Of a stretch of DNA of 64,000 nt, positions 50,574 through 59,260 are shown one piece after another. Under the pieces are notes generated by a model. The model did not search any database, had not been told where the DNA came from, and saw only the letters and a program-made list of their open reading frames with translations. Location: contig BLLK01000069.1 of the NCBI GenBank assembly GCA_021927905.1, forward strand, positions 620,001-684,000, given 5' to 3'. The position numbers and the translations under genes were made by a program. Source of the stretch: Chaetoceros tenuissimus (Eukaryota > Bacillariophyta > Thalassiosirophyceae > Chaetocerotales > Chaetocerotaceae). The number at the start of each line of letters is the position of its first letter. The stretch's first letter is position 1.

Positions 50574-52696
50574 ATGTACTGACTTGTCAGAGTCATGTTG
50601 TATTTGAAGCTATGGGAAAAGGTGAAGGCCCAGATACCTGTAAATGGCAATTCAAAGTTCTAAAGTAGATGTAAATCAAGCAAGAAATGATTTATATTGT
50701 ATCAATTGGTAGCAACTCTACGCATGTTCTGAAATTGCGCTATACCAGGGAACCATCTTCTGCACCAACCAGCACTCCAAACTAACTCATAGAATCCATT
50801 TTTTACCCTCCCTTTTTGTATCCTGTGAAGTTTTTAATGAAAATGTGTGTTGTAATATTTTTCTTTTTTGGAATAAAATAGAGAGAAAAGTACCTTAGAC
50901 GTTGAAAATGCGTGGTCGGTTGCATGTCGTCCTACCAAATGGCAAGATTTGATGCGAGTCATTTAGCTACTAATTTGTAGATTGGCGATGGCAAAGATGA
51001 TGAGATCGAAGTAAATCTGTTTTTGTTCATGTTGTTACTGTTGCATGTGTTCAGAATAAGCACTCTATATCAGCTACACATTCATCATGGAATCAAGAAA
51101 AGAAGAATTGTTCAAAAAGTACGAAGCTGAAAAGCAGCAGCATGTATTCCAATACTGGGATGATCTAACTCCATCGCAACAAACAAGTCTTCTCGATCAA
51201 CTGGAATCTATCGAAGTTGAAAAGCTGAACCAATACCTTACAGCTGCTAAAAATGAATCCAAAGATTTAGATGACAATATTCAGCCATTTTCAGGTCAAG
51301 TGGGTAAAGGATCTACATGGGAAAATGTAAATTTGTACGAAACTGGAATGAAGGCGATTCAAGAGAATCAAGTTGCTGCTGTCCTATTGGCAGGTGGTCA
51401 GGGAACGAGACTTGGCTATGATGGTCCAAAAGGGAAATATGATATTTGTCTTCCTTCTAAAACGACTCTATTTGGAATGATTGCACAGAGATTGGTGAAG
51501 TTGTGTCAGTTGGCCAAAGCTAGTGCAAAAGATTCTTCAGACAAGGAAGTTACGATTCCATTGTACATCATGACTTCTCCCATGAATCACAAAGAAACTG
51601 AGCAATATTTCATCTCCAATGATTACTTTGGACTTGGTAAATCAAATGTAACATTTTTTGCGCAGGGAGTATTACCATGTCTTGCTCCTGATGGAAAAAT
51701 ATTAATGGAAACACCTTATCAATGCTGTATGGCTCCAGATGGCAATGGTGGAATTTACCCCGCTATGCAAAAGTGTGGAGTCTTGGATGATATACAAAAG
51801 AGAGGAATTCAACATATCCATACTTTTGCGATTGATAATTCATTAGTGAAACCCGCAGATCCAAAGTTTATTGGATACTGTATCCATAAAAAGGCAGATT
51901 GTGGAAACAAAGTATTATGGAAGAGCGATCCACATGAAAAGGTTGGTGTCATTGCTGAAAAGGATGGAAAACCTTGCGTCGTAGAATATTCAGAATTGAG
52001 TAAAGACATGGCAGAAAGAGTAGATACAAAGAGAAAGCGATCGGATAGTGATCAGACATCTGGTGATGATTCTCCCAAATTGGCCTTTGGAGCAGCAAAC
52101 ATCTGCAATCACTACTATCACTTGAATTTCTTACAAGAAAAGATTATTCCTAATCTAGGAAATATGATGCATATTGCAAATAAAAAAATTGGAATCTGGG
52201 ACTCGGAAAAGAATGCAACTGTCAAGCCTGATTCTAACAATGGAATCAAACTTGAAAGTTTCATCTTTGATGTATTTCCACTATCAACTTCCATGGCGAT
52301 TTACGAAGTGGAACGTAAAGACGAATTCGCCCCGGTGAAAAATGCACCGGGTGCATCTTCAGACTCACCAGATACTGCTAGAGCAATGATTTCAAGCTTG
52401 TCCAAGGAATGGCTCATCCAAGCAGGTGCCACATTGAAAGAAGAAGGAAGTGCGGATTGCATCTGTGAAATTACTCCCATGACATCCTATGGAGGAGAAG
52501 GACTTGATAGCTACAAGGGGAAAGAAGTAGTATGTCCTTTTGTTTTATAATAATATAATTTTTTATATATGTTTGTAAAAAAGAGTACCACATTATGCTT
52601 GGTCATACTATTTTGTATTTCATGTTCGAAATGAACATTTCAATTTTTTGAATATATTCGAGGTATAACGCCACGTTAACCGTCATAAATCTAAAC
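50571..52696 (+). repeat. Duplicated unit, copy 2 (UAP1 plus flanks)
   Basis: 2,126 bases matching 44474-46606. It lacks the 7-base GATCGAA. After CTAAAC (52696) it continues into unique host DNA, whereas copy 1 continues into the Penelope-like element. Confidence 0.92.
51087..52550 (+). CDS. UAP1: UDP-N-acetylglucosamine pyrophosphorylase, copy 2
   Basis: The translated product is identical to copy 1 (44997-46460) over all 487 residues, including the LLAGGQGTRLGYDGPKGKYD loop. I see only three silent differences, all in the first 75 codons (for example AGG/AGA-type and GAC/GAT changes). Its proximal promoter differs slightly from copy 1 by a 7-base deletion and a few substitutions, so expression could differ. 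The presence of full 5' and 3' flanks means this is a segmental duplication, not a retrocopy. Confidence 0.93.
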   Translation: MESRKEELFKKYEAEKQQHVFQYWDDLTPSQQTSLLDQLESIEVEKLNQYLTAAKNESKDLDDNIQPFSGQVGKGSTWENVNLYETGMKAIQENQVAAVLLAGGQGTRLGYDGPKGKYDICLPSKTTLFGMIAQRLVKLCQLAKASAKDSSDKEVTIPLYIMTSPMNHKETEQYFISNDYFGLGKSNVTFFAQGVLPCLAPDGKILMETPYQCCMAPDGNGGIYPAMQKCGVLDDIQKRGIQHIHTFAIDNSLVKPADPKFIGYCIHKKADCGNKVLWKSDPHEKVGVIAEKDGKPCVVEYSELSKDMAERVDTKRKRSDSDQTSGDDSPKLAFGAANICNHYYHLNFLQEKIIPNLGNMMHIANKKIGIWDSEKNATVKPDSNNGIKLESFIFDVFPLSTSMAIYEVERKDEFAPVKNAPGASSDSPDTARAMISSLSKEWLIQAGATLKEEGSADCICEITPMTSYGGEGLDSYKGKEVVCPFVL

Positions 52697-52989
52697 CCTT
52701 TTAGGAAGAAGGAAAAAGAAAGGGAAGGAAACAGCAATGAACCACAAGCGACAAAACAAAACCAATCCAAAACTAAATTGCTTTCCTAACTAACTCATTC
52801 CCTCATTACTGTTTCTCATAAGTAACAAGTATTAACTATCCAATAGAACACACACACGAAGCATCATAGTTGAGGGTGTAAAAGTTCTGGCATAAAACTC
52901 AAAAACAGACCAGAATATCAACAAGAAACAAACACATATCTTTTACACATCGATCTTTCATCTCTCACATATCATCAATCAGTTATACA
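52697..52989. other. Unique spacer upstream of the CPSF30-like gene
   Basis: About 290 bases, AT- and A-rich, with pyrimidine-rich CATCTCTCACATATCATCAATC just before the ATG at 52990. No other element is seen. Confidence 0.35.
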
Positions 52990-54792
52990 ATGAATCAAAC
53001 GATACCGACCACAATAGATCAAGTAGAATTCGACTTTGAAGACTATGCACTGACACACGGTATTCCCGACACAATCGATCCTCTGCCATATCGTAAAGCA
53101 GGATCTGTATTCGGTACAGGAGACGACGCAGAACCTCAAGTCACATCTGCAAAGAACGATCCCCGATTGCGTACGGTAGTATGTAGACATTGGCTCAGAG
53201 ATTTATGTATGAAAGGTGCAGCATGTGAGTTTCTTCATCAATACGATTTGACAAAGATGCCTCTCTGTCGACATGGTGACAAGTGTAAATTGCGCGATTG
53301 TCCGTTTCGTCACATTTCCGAAGCGGATCGTTTAGAATGTGTCTTTTACTCGCAGGGGTTTTGTATTCATGGACCATTTTGTAGATATAAGCATGTGAGA
53401 AGGGATAGAATTGATCTTCCAGTTGTAGCAGATTTTACTCTGGGATTGAGTCAGATGCAAGCTGGAAAAGATGGTATGACTGTCAGGCGTCCTGCTCCAA
53501 AGCCGAATGAATTCTACAAGATTTCTCTTTGTAAGCATTTCATGCAAGGTGAATGTCCTTTTGGTGACGGGTGCCATTTTGCTCATGGTGAACATGAATT
53601 GCGTAAATTTCCAAAGAAAGGAGAAGAGCCACAGACAGGTGGAGGAGATGGAGAACTTTCAGATAATATGTTTGGAAATCAAGAAAATACTACTGTTGAT
53701 TACTACAGAGGAGGTAGTGTTGGTGCATCCGATGGTAAGCCAACTCCTATTCTGGAGCCTGAAAATGCTGCATTCTTTATTTGTTTAGCAGCTACCCAAA
53801 AGGACCTAGCCATTAGTACTGTGAGACAAGAGTGGTATGTCCAGAGAAAACATGCGGAACAGATGAATAAGGCTTTCAATGGAGGCAAACAAGTCATGAT
53901 TTTCTTTAGTGTGTGTGATTCAAAGCATATACAAGGTGCAGTTCTCATGACTTCTTCAGCGAGTTATCAAGAATTCATGGATTCAAAAGATCAAAAGGAT
54001 AGTTTCTGTTATAAATTCAAGTGTGAATGGTATAGAACTACCGAACTTCCTATTGCTACTGCTGTAGAAGCTGCGCCGCACTTGCTCCCACCAACCCCAC
54101 AGACACAATTGTGTGAAGATATGACTTGCCAAACGGGTGAGGCACTTATGAAGGCACTTTGGAACTCCCCAGTTGTGACATTGTATGAATCTTGTTCTGG
54201 TGAAAAGGAACCTCCAAAACCAGATGAAGTCTTGTCGGACTTTAGATGTCCTTCTCCTAATCAACCAATGTGGCCAGTAATGCCTGGACCTGGATTCATC
54301 TTTGGTTGTAACTCTTCTACAATGGATGAATGTCTCGGTAGGGGTATCTTTGGTTTACCAGCACACATGAAACATGTTGCTTCGAGCATTGTGCCTGGGT
54401 CTTCAATCTTTTTGTTTAATGTTACTGATCGTTTGCTGTTTGGAATCTTTGAAGCTGTCACTCCTGCCATGGATAACATCGAACCAAGAGCCTTTTCCAA
54501 GAATCCAAAAGCAACTACATCTCCGTTCCCAGTGCAGATTCAAGTTCGAGTCAGTCTCGAGTGTCCTCCTTTGGAAGACACAGATCCTTTAGTCAATGAT
54601 ATTTTGAGGACGCGTGAGGGTGGACGTATTGGACCACTAACTCATGCACAAACAGAAGCACTAGCAACTTTGCTTGCCATGCAGTGTGGTGCTATGGATT
54701 TCATGCAGGAATATAAGACTGCTTTGAGAAATGGTGATCGTAATGCACAGACTCCTCCGATAGCTCTACCTCCCAAGAAGCAAAAACAGTAG
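52990..54792 (+). CDS. CPSF30-like CCCH zinc finger protein fused to YTH and DCD domains
   Basis: 600 residues, single exon. Four CCCH fingers lie at about 60-220: CRHWLRDLCMKGAACEFLH, CRHGDKCKLRDCPFRH, CVFYSQGFCIHGPFCRYKH and CKHFMQGECPFGDGCHFAH. The first three follow CPSF30/Yth1 order. A YTH domain (about 259-400) has AFFICLAATQKDLAISTVR, EWYVQRKHAEQMNKAF and MIFFSVCDSKHIQGAVLMTS, including the first cage Trp. A DCD domain (about 434-545) reads GFIFGCNSSTMDECL, GIFGLPAHMKHV, GSSIFLFNVTDRLLFGIFEA. CPSF30-YTH fusions occur in plants and apicomplexans and link m6A reading to poly(A)-site choice. The added DCD domain is unusual. Nuclear mRNA 3'-end processing is the likely role. Confidence 0.88.
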   Translation: MNQTIPTTIDQVEFDFEDYALTHGIPDTIDPLPYRKAGSVFGTGDDAEPQVTSAKNDPRLRTVVCRHWLRDLCMKGAACEFLHQYDLTKMPLCRHGDKCKLRDCPFRHISEADRLECVFYSQGFCIHGPFCRYKHVRRDRIDLPVVADFTLGLSQMQAGKDGMTVRRPAPKPNEFYKISLCKHFMQGECPFGDGCHFAHGEHELRKFPKKGEEPQTGGGDGELSDNMFGNQENTTVDYYRGGSVGASDGKPTPILEPENAAFFICLAATQKDLAISTVRQEWYVQRKHAEQMNKAFNGGKQVMIFFSVCDSKHIQGAVLMTSSASYQEFMDSKDQKDSFCYKFKCEWYRTTELPIATAVEAAPHLLPPTPQTQLCEDMTCQTGEALMKALWNSPVVTLYESCSGEKEPPKPDEVLSDFRCPSPNQPMWPVMPGPGFIFGCNSSTMDECLGRGIFGLPAHMKHVASSIVPGSSIFLFNVTDRLLFGIFEAVTPAMDNIEPRAFSKNPKATTSPFPVQIQVRVSLECPPLEDTDPLVNDILRTREGGRIGPLTHAQTEALATLLAMQCGAMDFMQEYKTALRNGDRNAQTPPIALPPKKQKQ

Positions 54793-54885
54793 AATACATG
54801 AACATGGAGGTTATGTGATCGGGACAGAGTATAATAAATACCTTAATGGGAGAAGCTATAATCTAATGCATATTAATACTTTTAT

Positions 54886-56469
54886 TTATTTCCGGTCGTT
54901 CATTTGCATTTGCATTACTCTTTCATGCAAAGGAATTTTTCGGCAATCTTTTAGATGCTCCCGCAAAGACGAATACTCCCCTGAAGGAGTGTTGAATAAG
55001 CGTCCTTGAGCAAAAAGATCTTCTCGAATCCATAGGGTCAAAATGTTCTCTGGTACATCAGCATCTAGAACTTTGTCGATGTAGTCTGGTACCCAAAACA
55101 TTCCTGTACAACGCAAAACCCTAATCAAGATGGAATCAGGTTCATTTTCTGCCATGCTTTTAGCTATCTCAGAAACCATCATCAGATCGTCGTTGTAGAA
55201 GGCAATAGAGTTTCGATTTTTTGCGATGATATCCTCTGTACCTGAAAATGAAATATCCCAGCTATTTGCAGAGAAAATATCTTCTCTCCTTAACAAGTGA
55301 TGCGACTCGAATGCCCAATTAATTTTTAAAAGGCCATCTTCAAGTTGCCATTGTGGAAGAGATAGGAAGAGAGAACTCATTAATATATCATTTGCTTGGT
55401 CTTTAAATACACTATCTGATTTCAAGTCAAAGACATGGTGTCTAATGACACCGTCACTCTCTCTATAGGTATGGCAAAGATCCATGAAGGCTTGAAAAAG
55501 ACCACATTCCACGAGAGGCATTTCAAAGGAATTGTCAGATACTCTCTCCATCATTTCATTGAAGATACCCCCAGTTTGGCTTGCAATGACTTTTTTCGAT
55601 ATTACATCAGCATCCATGACTTTGTTTTTGATAGTATCAAACAAGTGAAAAATACGCTCAGATTTGGATAGTGGCTCCTTTCCATGTGATCGAATAAAAG
55701 TATGAATAGCTTCTTTTGCTCTGTTCTTTTTTTCTTCGGATGTAATCATTTCTGGTACGAAGCTCCAGTCAATGAACCCCTCAAATGAACCGAAGTCAAA
55801 ATTGGCCAGATTCTGAAGCATCTTCTCATGTGCACAAAGTTTCTTATGGCCCTCTTTCCAATGCTTATGCTGGCATTCCTTGGAGCAATAAGAAGTCACT
55901 TTGCACCTAGCACACTTTTTCAACGTGTGAGCAAATATCTTCTTGCATCCAAAGCATGTCTGCTCATCTTCGTCCAGTAAGAGGCTGACTTCGTTGGCTA
56001 AAGTGGAGGTTGCTACAGGAAAAACCATCACAGTTTCTGACCGCTCTTGCCGGATGCCTACAGTCATGTCCATGAAGGAATGACGTTTTGGGTATAAAAT
56101 GCACATAGAATTTCCCTTTATCAAATCTTTCCAGTTGAAATATTTGGGCTTTGTGGCATCTTCAAGATGGAAATGAATTGGGACACTTTCACCAAATGCA
56201 GTTTTTACAAGGACTCTGTGTCTGACAAAGAAAGTAGATTCCTCGATATCTGCGATGAGAGCCCAATGTCGGCTAGCCTCGTACATGAAAGTTGTTTCGG
56301 AATAGTGGTAAAAATCTTCATCCACATCATTTACATCCTGGAGATAAGCAAAAGGTGAAAAATTGTGGTGATTTTTCAAGCCACGCTCGGAGCATGTTTC
56401 TCCTTTTCTCCCTCCACAGACACATGGAACAGGTGGCTCTTGTGAATAAAATGAGTCGAAGAAACTCAT
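54886..56469 (-). CDS. MYND zinc finger protein
   Basis: 527 residues from ATG 56469; the frame extends 8 codons upstream from TTG. The N-terminus has a Cys pair region (CVCGGRKGETC). A MYND finger lies at about 172-212: CFGCKKIFAHTLKKCARCKV then SYCSKECQHKHWKEGHKKLC, with all eight zinc ligands. The rest is helical with no known domain. MYND fingers are protein-interaction modules; large orphan MYND families are common in diatoms. It is tandem with another MYND gene on the same strand. Single exon. Confidence 0.85.
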   Translation of the reverse strand: MSFFDSFYSQEPPVPCVCGGRKGETCSERGLKNHHNFSPFAYLQDVNDVDEDFYHYSETTFMYEASRHWALIADIEESTFFVRHRVLVKTAFGESVPIHFHLEDATKPKYFNWKDLIKGNSMCILYPKRHSFMDMTVGIRQERSETVMVFPVATSTLANEVSLLLDEDEQTCFGCKKIFAHTLKKCARCKVTSYCSKECQHKHWKEGHKKLCAHEKMLQNLANFDFGSFEGFIDWSFVPEMITSEEKKNRAKEAIHTFIRSHGKEPLSKSERIFHLFDTIKNKVMDADVISKKVIASQTGGIFNEMMERVSDNSFEMPLVECGLFQAFMDLCHTYRESDGVIRHHVFDLKSDSVFKDQANDILMSSLFLSLPQWQLEDGLLKINWAFESHHLLRREDIFSANSWDISFSGTEDIIAKNRNSIAFYNDDLMMVSEIAKSMAENEPDSILIRVLRCTGMFWVPDYIDKVLDADVPENILTLWIREDLFAQGRLFNTPSGEYSSLREHLKDCRKIPLHERVMQMQMNDRK

Positions 56470-56681
56470 ATCGTTAAACTTTGGACTTTGCAAGAGAATA
56501 AAACAATGAGGCGCTTCCTATTTCTCAAAGACTATAGATTGAAACAGAAGATTCTATTCGTTATCTATTCCTCTTTTATTCTATTCTATTCCTCTTCTAT
56601 TCCTATCATTCCCATGAAATGTAAGAGAGGAATTTGCTCTATACGAGTATGTCACATCTCCCGTTCATCGTCACTTCTTTG

Positions 56682-58093
56682 TCACTCCGAATGCAGATCC
56701 ATGGTGCTAAAATCAAATAAACCTTTGCATTCCTCATAATTCTGGTCTACAATTTCGCGTGGGCCTAAACTCTCTGAAAAAAATATTTCACATTCTCTCT
56801 CAAATCTCAAAAGGTATTCGTTTTCATTACCTTTTTGAGTTCTCTTCGCATCCTTATACTTCCTATAAGTCTTCAACAATGGACATAGCATCTTGTGGCC
56901 TATTCCTAGTCCTCTAATATCTTTTTTCCATGAACTACGCTGGTGTTCAAGACTACAGAAACAGGCTACTCGGCAGCCACTGCACACTAGAGCCGACGAT
57001 TCGGGTACTATTACCTCACAGCAGAAACATAAGTTTGCTTCCAGGCTGAACATTGTATCCAAGCGATTTTGAACAAGAGAGGCTAAGGCAAAAGAGAATG
57101 TGTAGCCTTCTATATTTTCCTTTGACTTTACAATACTGTTGACGACTGTCTCAGATATAAAGGTTCCGTGTCGATTGAGGTACAACCACTGGGCATGAAG
57201 TAGATAAATGTATTGGGTATTTGTATACATTCGCCATACCGTATGATTTTTCCTTTCCCAAGCTTTGCATATTTCAATAGATATATATTGATGCAAGGAA
57301 AGTGACATCTTCATTCTTTCAGATTTTGGTCTTTTAGATGCCTCAACTCGATATTGTTCAATGTAGATTGTCGCACGAATAAGATGGGAGTTATACCAAT
57401 CAGTGCCTTGATCAAGAGCAGCACCTACTCTTTTGTTGAGGTCTAGAGCTTCTGTCCATTCTTTCATACGGCAAAACTCAAAAATATAGACTTGCCAAAT
57501 TGCTCCTATCTTTAAGATATCCTCTTTCGTGTGTGTATATTTGAGGAAGGCAAGAACTGCTGTAGATGTATCTATTTTGCCTGTGACCATACGAGCAAGA
57601 TTGTAGTACAGTGTTGTTGAAGGAAAGGGCACCTTCACAATACCGAATGTTCCATTGCTTTTTCATATCGAAATATCACATTATCGAAATTTCTTTCTTG
57701 ATAGTCCAATTTTATGGATAAGTCACATGCACACATGGAGTAAGTAGAGTAATAGCAATGAAATTCAAGACGATTTTTCAGGAGTATCTCCTTCTCAGAC
57801 TTCAGGAGAAACTGTACTTCTGAACATTTGCGACGAGTCTCTGAAAGGAAACCACCGTTAGCCAGTTTGACTCCCTCATTCAATAGAGCTTCAATATCCC
57901 GTCTAATTCTCTGGAATTTTTCTATTGCTAATTGATTGACTAAATGGATTAGTAAAGGAAGAGACGTGAGCTGCTAGGAACGATCATACTCTCTTGCTAA
58001 CTCACCGTTTGAATGTCCTTTCTCGACTCCCTTCCTTTGAAGTTGGTTTGGTATGTTTCGTTTGCCTCCACGACGCTTACTCTTCTTGCCCAT
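56682..58093 (-). pseudogene. MYND zinc finger protein, intron-containing, with one frameshift
   Basis: Exon 1 (58093-58006) encodes MGKKSKRRGGKRNIPNQLQR, a start typical of diatom MYND proteins. The 83-base intron (57923-58005 or one base longer at 57922) begins GTGAGTT and ends CAATAG, joining to EKFQRIRRDIEALLNEGVKL. Exon 2 runs in frame to AMEHSV at about 57645. There one base appears missing, and the homologous reading resumes in the next frame (KVPFPSTTLYYNLARM) and continues to 56682. The MYND finger (about 57030-56890) reads CFCCEVIVPESSALVCSGCR and later GHKMLC. An 11-base gap cannot be an intron, so this is a single-base frameshift or a sequencing error. TPR-like helices precede the finger. 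Confidence 0.7.
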
Positions 58094-58531
58094 AATAGAT
58101 TTGATTCTCTTCTACTCTACTGTACAGACATAGATGATTTATTCTATTGATGAATCAAAGTAAAAACCTAGAATAAGAGACAGATGATCTCCTATTATTT
58201 GAACTCTATTGGACTAGATTTCACAGGCCGCGAAGGAACAAAAAGAAGCCGAAAGAACATCCAATCCCACCAACCCGAAATTCTTTCTTTCTAAATGGCC
58301 TCCCTGAGAGTTGGCGTGGGGCATATACCCCGATGATAAGTAGTAAATTACAAAGAGAATATCAAAATAAAGTATACATTTTTATTTTTCTTGTAATATA
58401 TTTTGAAGACAAGACAGAGATACGTTTGGAAAGGTTCTGCACAAGAGAGACACAAACTCTGCTACAGCTTATTTTAGGTGTGAGATGAAATATGACTTGA
58501 CAACACCTGATAGGCCACACCAGTGCGGCTC
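58094..58531. other. Intergenic, nothing recognised
   Basis: About 440 bases between the MYND gene start and the 3' end of the truncated gene on the same strand. No element is clear. Confidence 0.35.
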
Positions 58532-59105
58532 TCAGTACTTTTCTTGGTGGAAGTCATACGAATCCATACCAAACTCAACGTTTGCACTAGTGTAAGCGAA
58601 AACAATGCTGTTGTAAAATAAAGTTATGAGCAAGGGTCAGATGAAATGCATGGTACATTCAGAATCAAACGGAAGCCAAGACTTAGACTTACTGGGCAAC
58701 ATCGTTTCTTCGTGCAAGAGGAAACATTTGGGGGAGAGGAGTGCCTTCATTTCCATTGACGCAAGAGCACTTGACGTCCTCTCCATCGAAAAAGTATTTG
58801 AGAAAAGAATTGATGAACTTTCTACCTAGGACAGCGCCGCACAAGTTCCTAAAATGACTTGGCATACCTTTTCTAATACCGTGGAAAAGGAATGTGCTAA
58901 TATCACACAGTTCAAGACCTGCTGCATACATCTGGAGACGGGCATTCATATTGAGGTCCATTGCATCTGCTCCATAAACGCGTGTTGTCCAGTTAACAAA
59001 ATGCAAATAATGAGCCGTCTCGTTGCATGAAATCTTCTTTGCAATTCTATGGAAATCTTTAGGTTTGATGTAGTCCACTACATTGCTCCAAGAAATCACT
59101 TTTTT
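58532..59105 (-). pseudogene. 3' part of an unknown gene, cut by the LINE
   Basis: The minus-strand exon 59105-58693 encodes KKVISWSNVVDYIKPKDFHR ... MFPLARRNDVA. It meets an 85-base intron (58608-58692, GTAAGT ... ACAACAG) and a last exon 58607-58532 encoding HIVFAYTSANVEFGMDSYDF and a stop. Joining restores one frame. The 5' side ends abruptly near 59100-59110, where the LINE 5' region starts on the opposite strand, and no start codon is found. The protein part has conserved-looking Cys and aromatic residues but no family I recognise. The gene has probably lost its 5' end to the insertion. Confidence 0.6.
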
Positions 59106-59260
59106 GGCGACCAACGGTTTTCAACGAAGCCAACACACAAAAAAGCGAAATCAAGACTCAGGTCACGCCTGGAAAAACCAAATACATATAGTAACAAAGA
59201 AAATAAATATAAACAAATAGAAAAAGGAGCGAAAGCTGAAGCTGCATTATTAAAGAAGAT

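Noticed and set aside
51087-52550. UAP1 copy 2 as a processed retrocopy
   Set aside because: The duplication includes about 500 bases of upstream DNA and 150 bases downstream, with no poly(A) tail, so it is a DNA-level segmental duplication.
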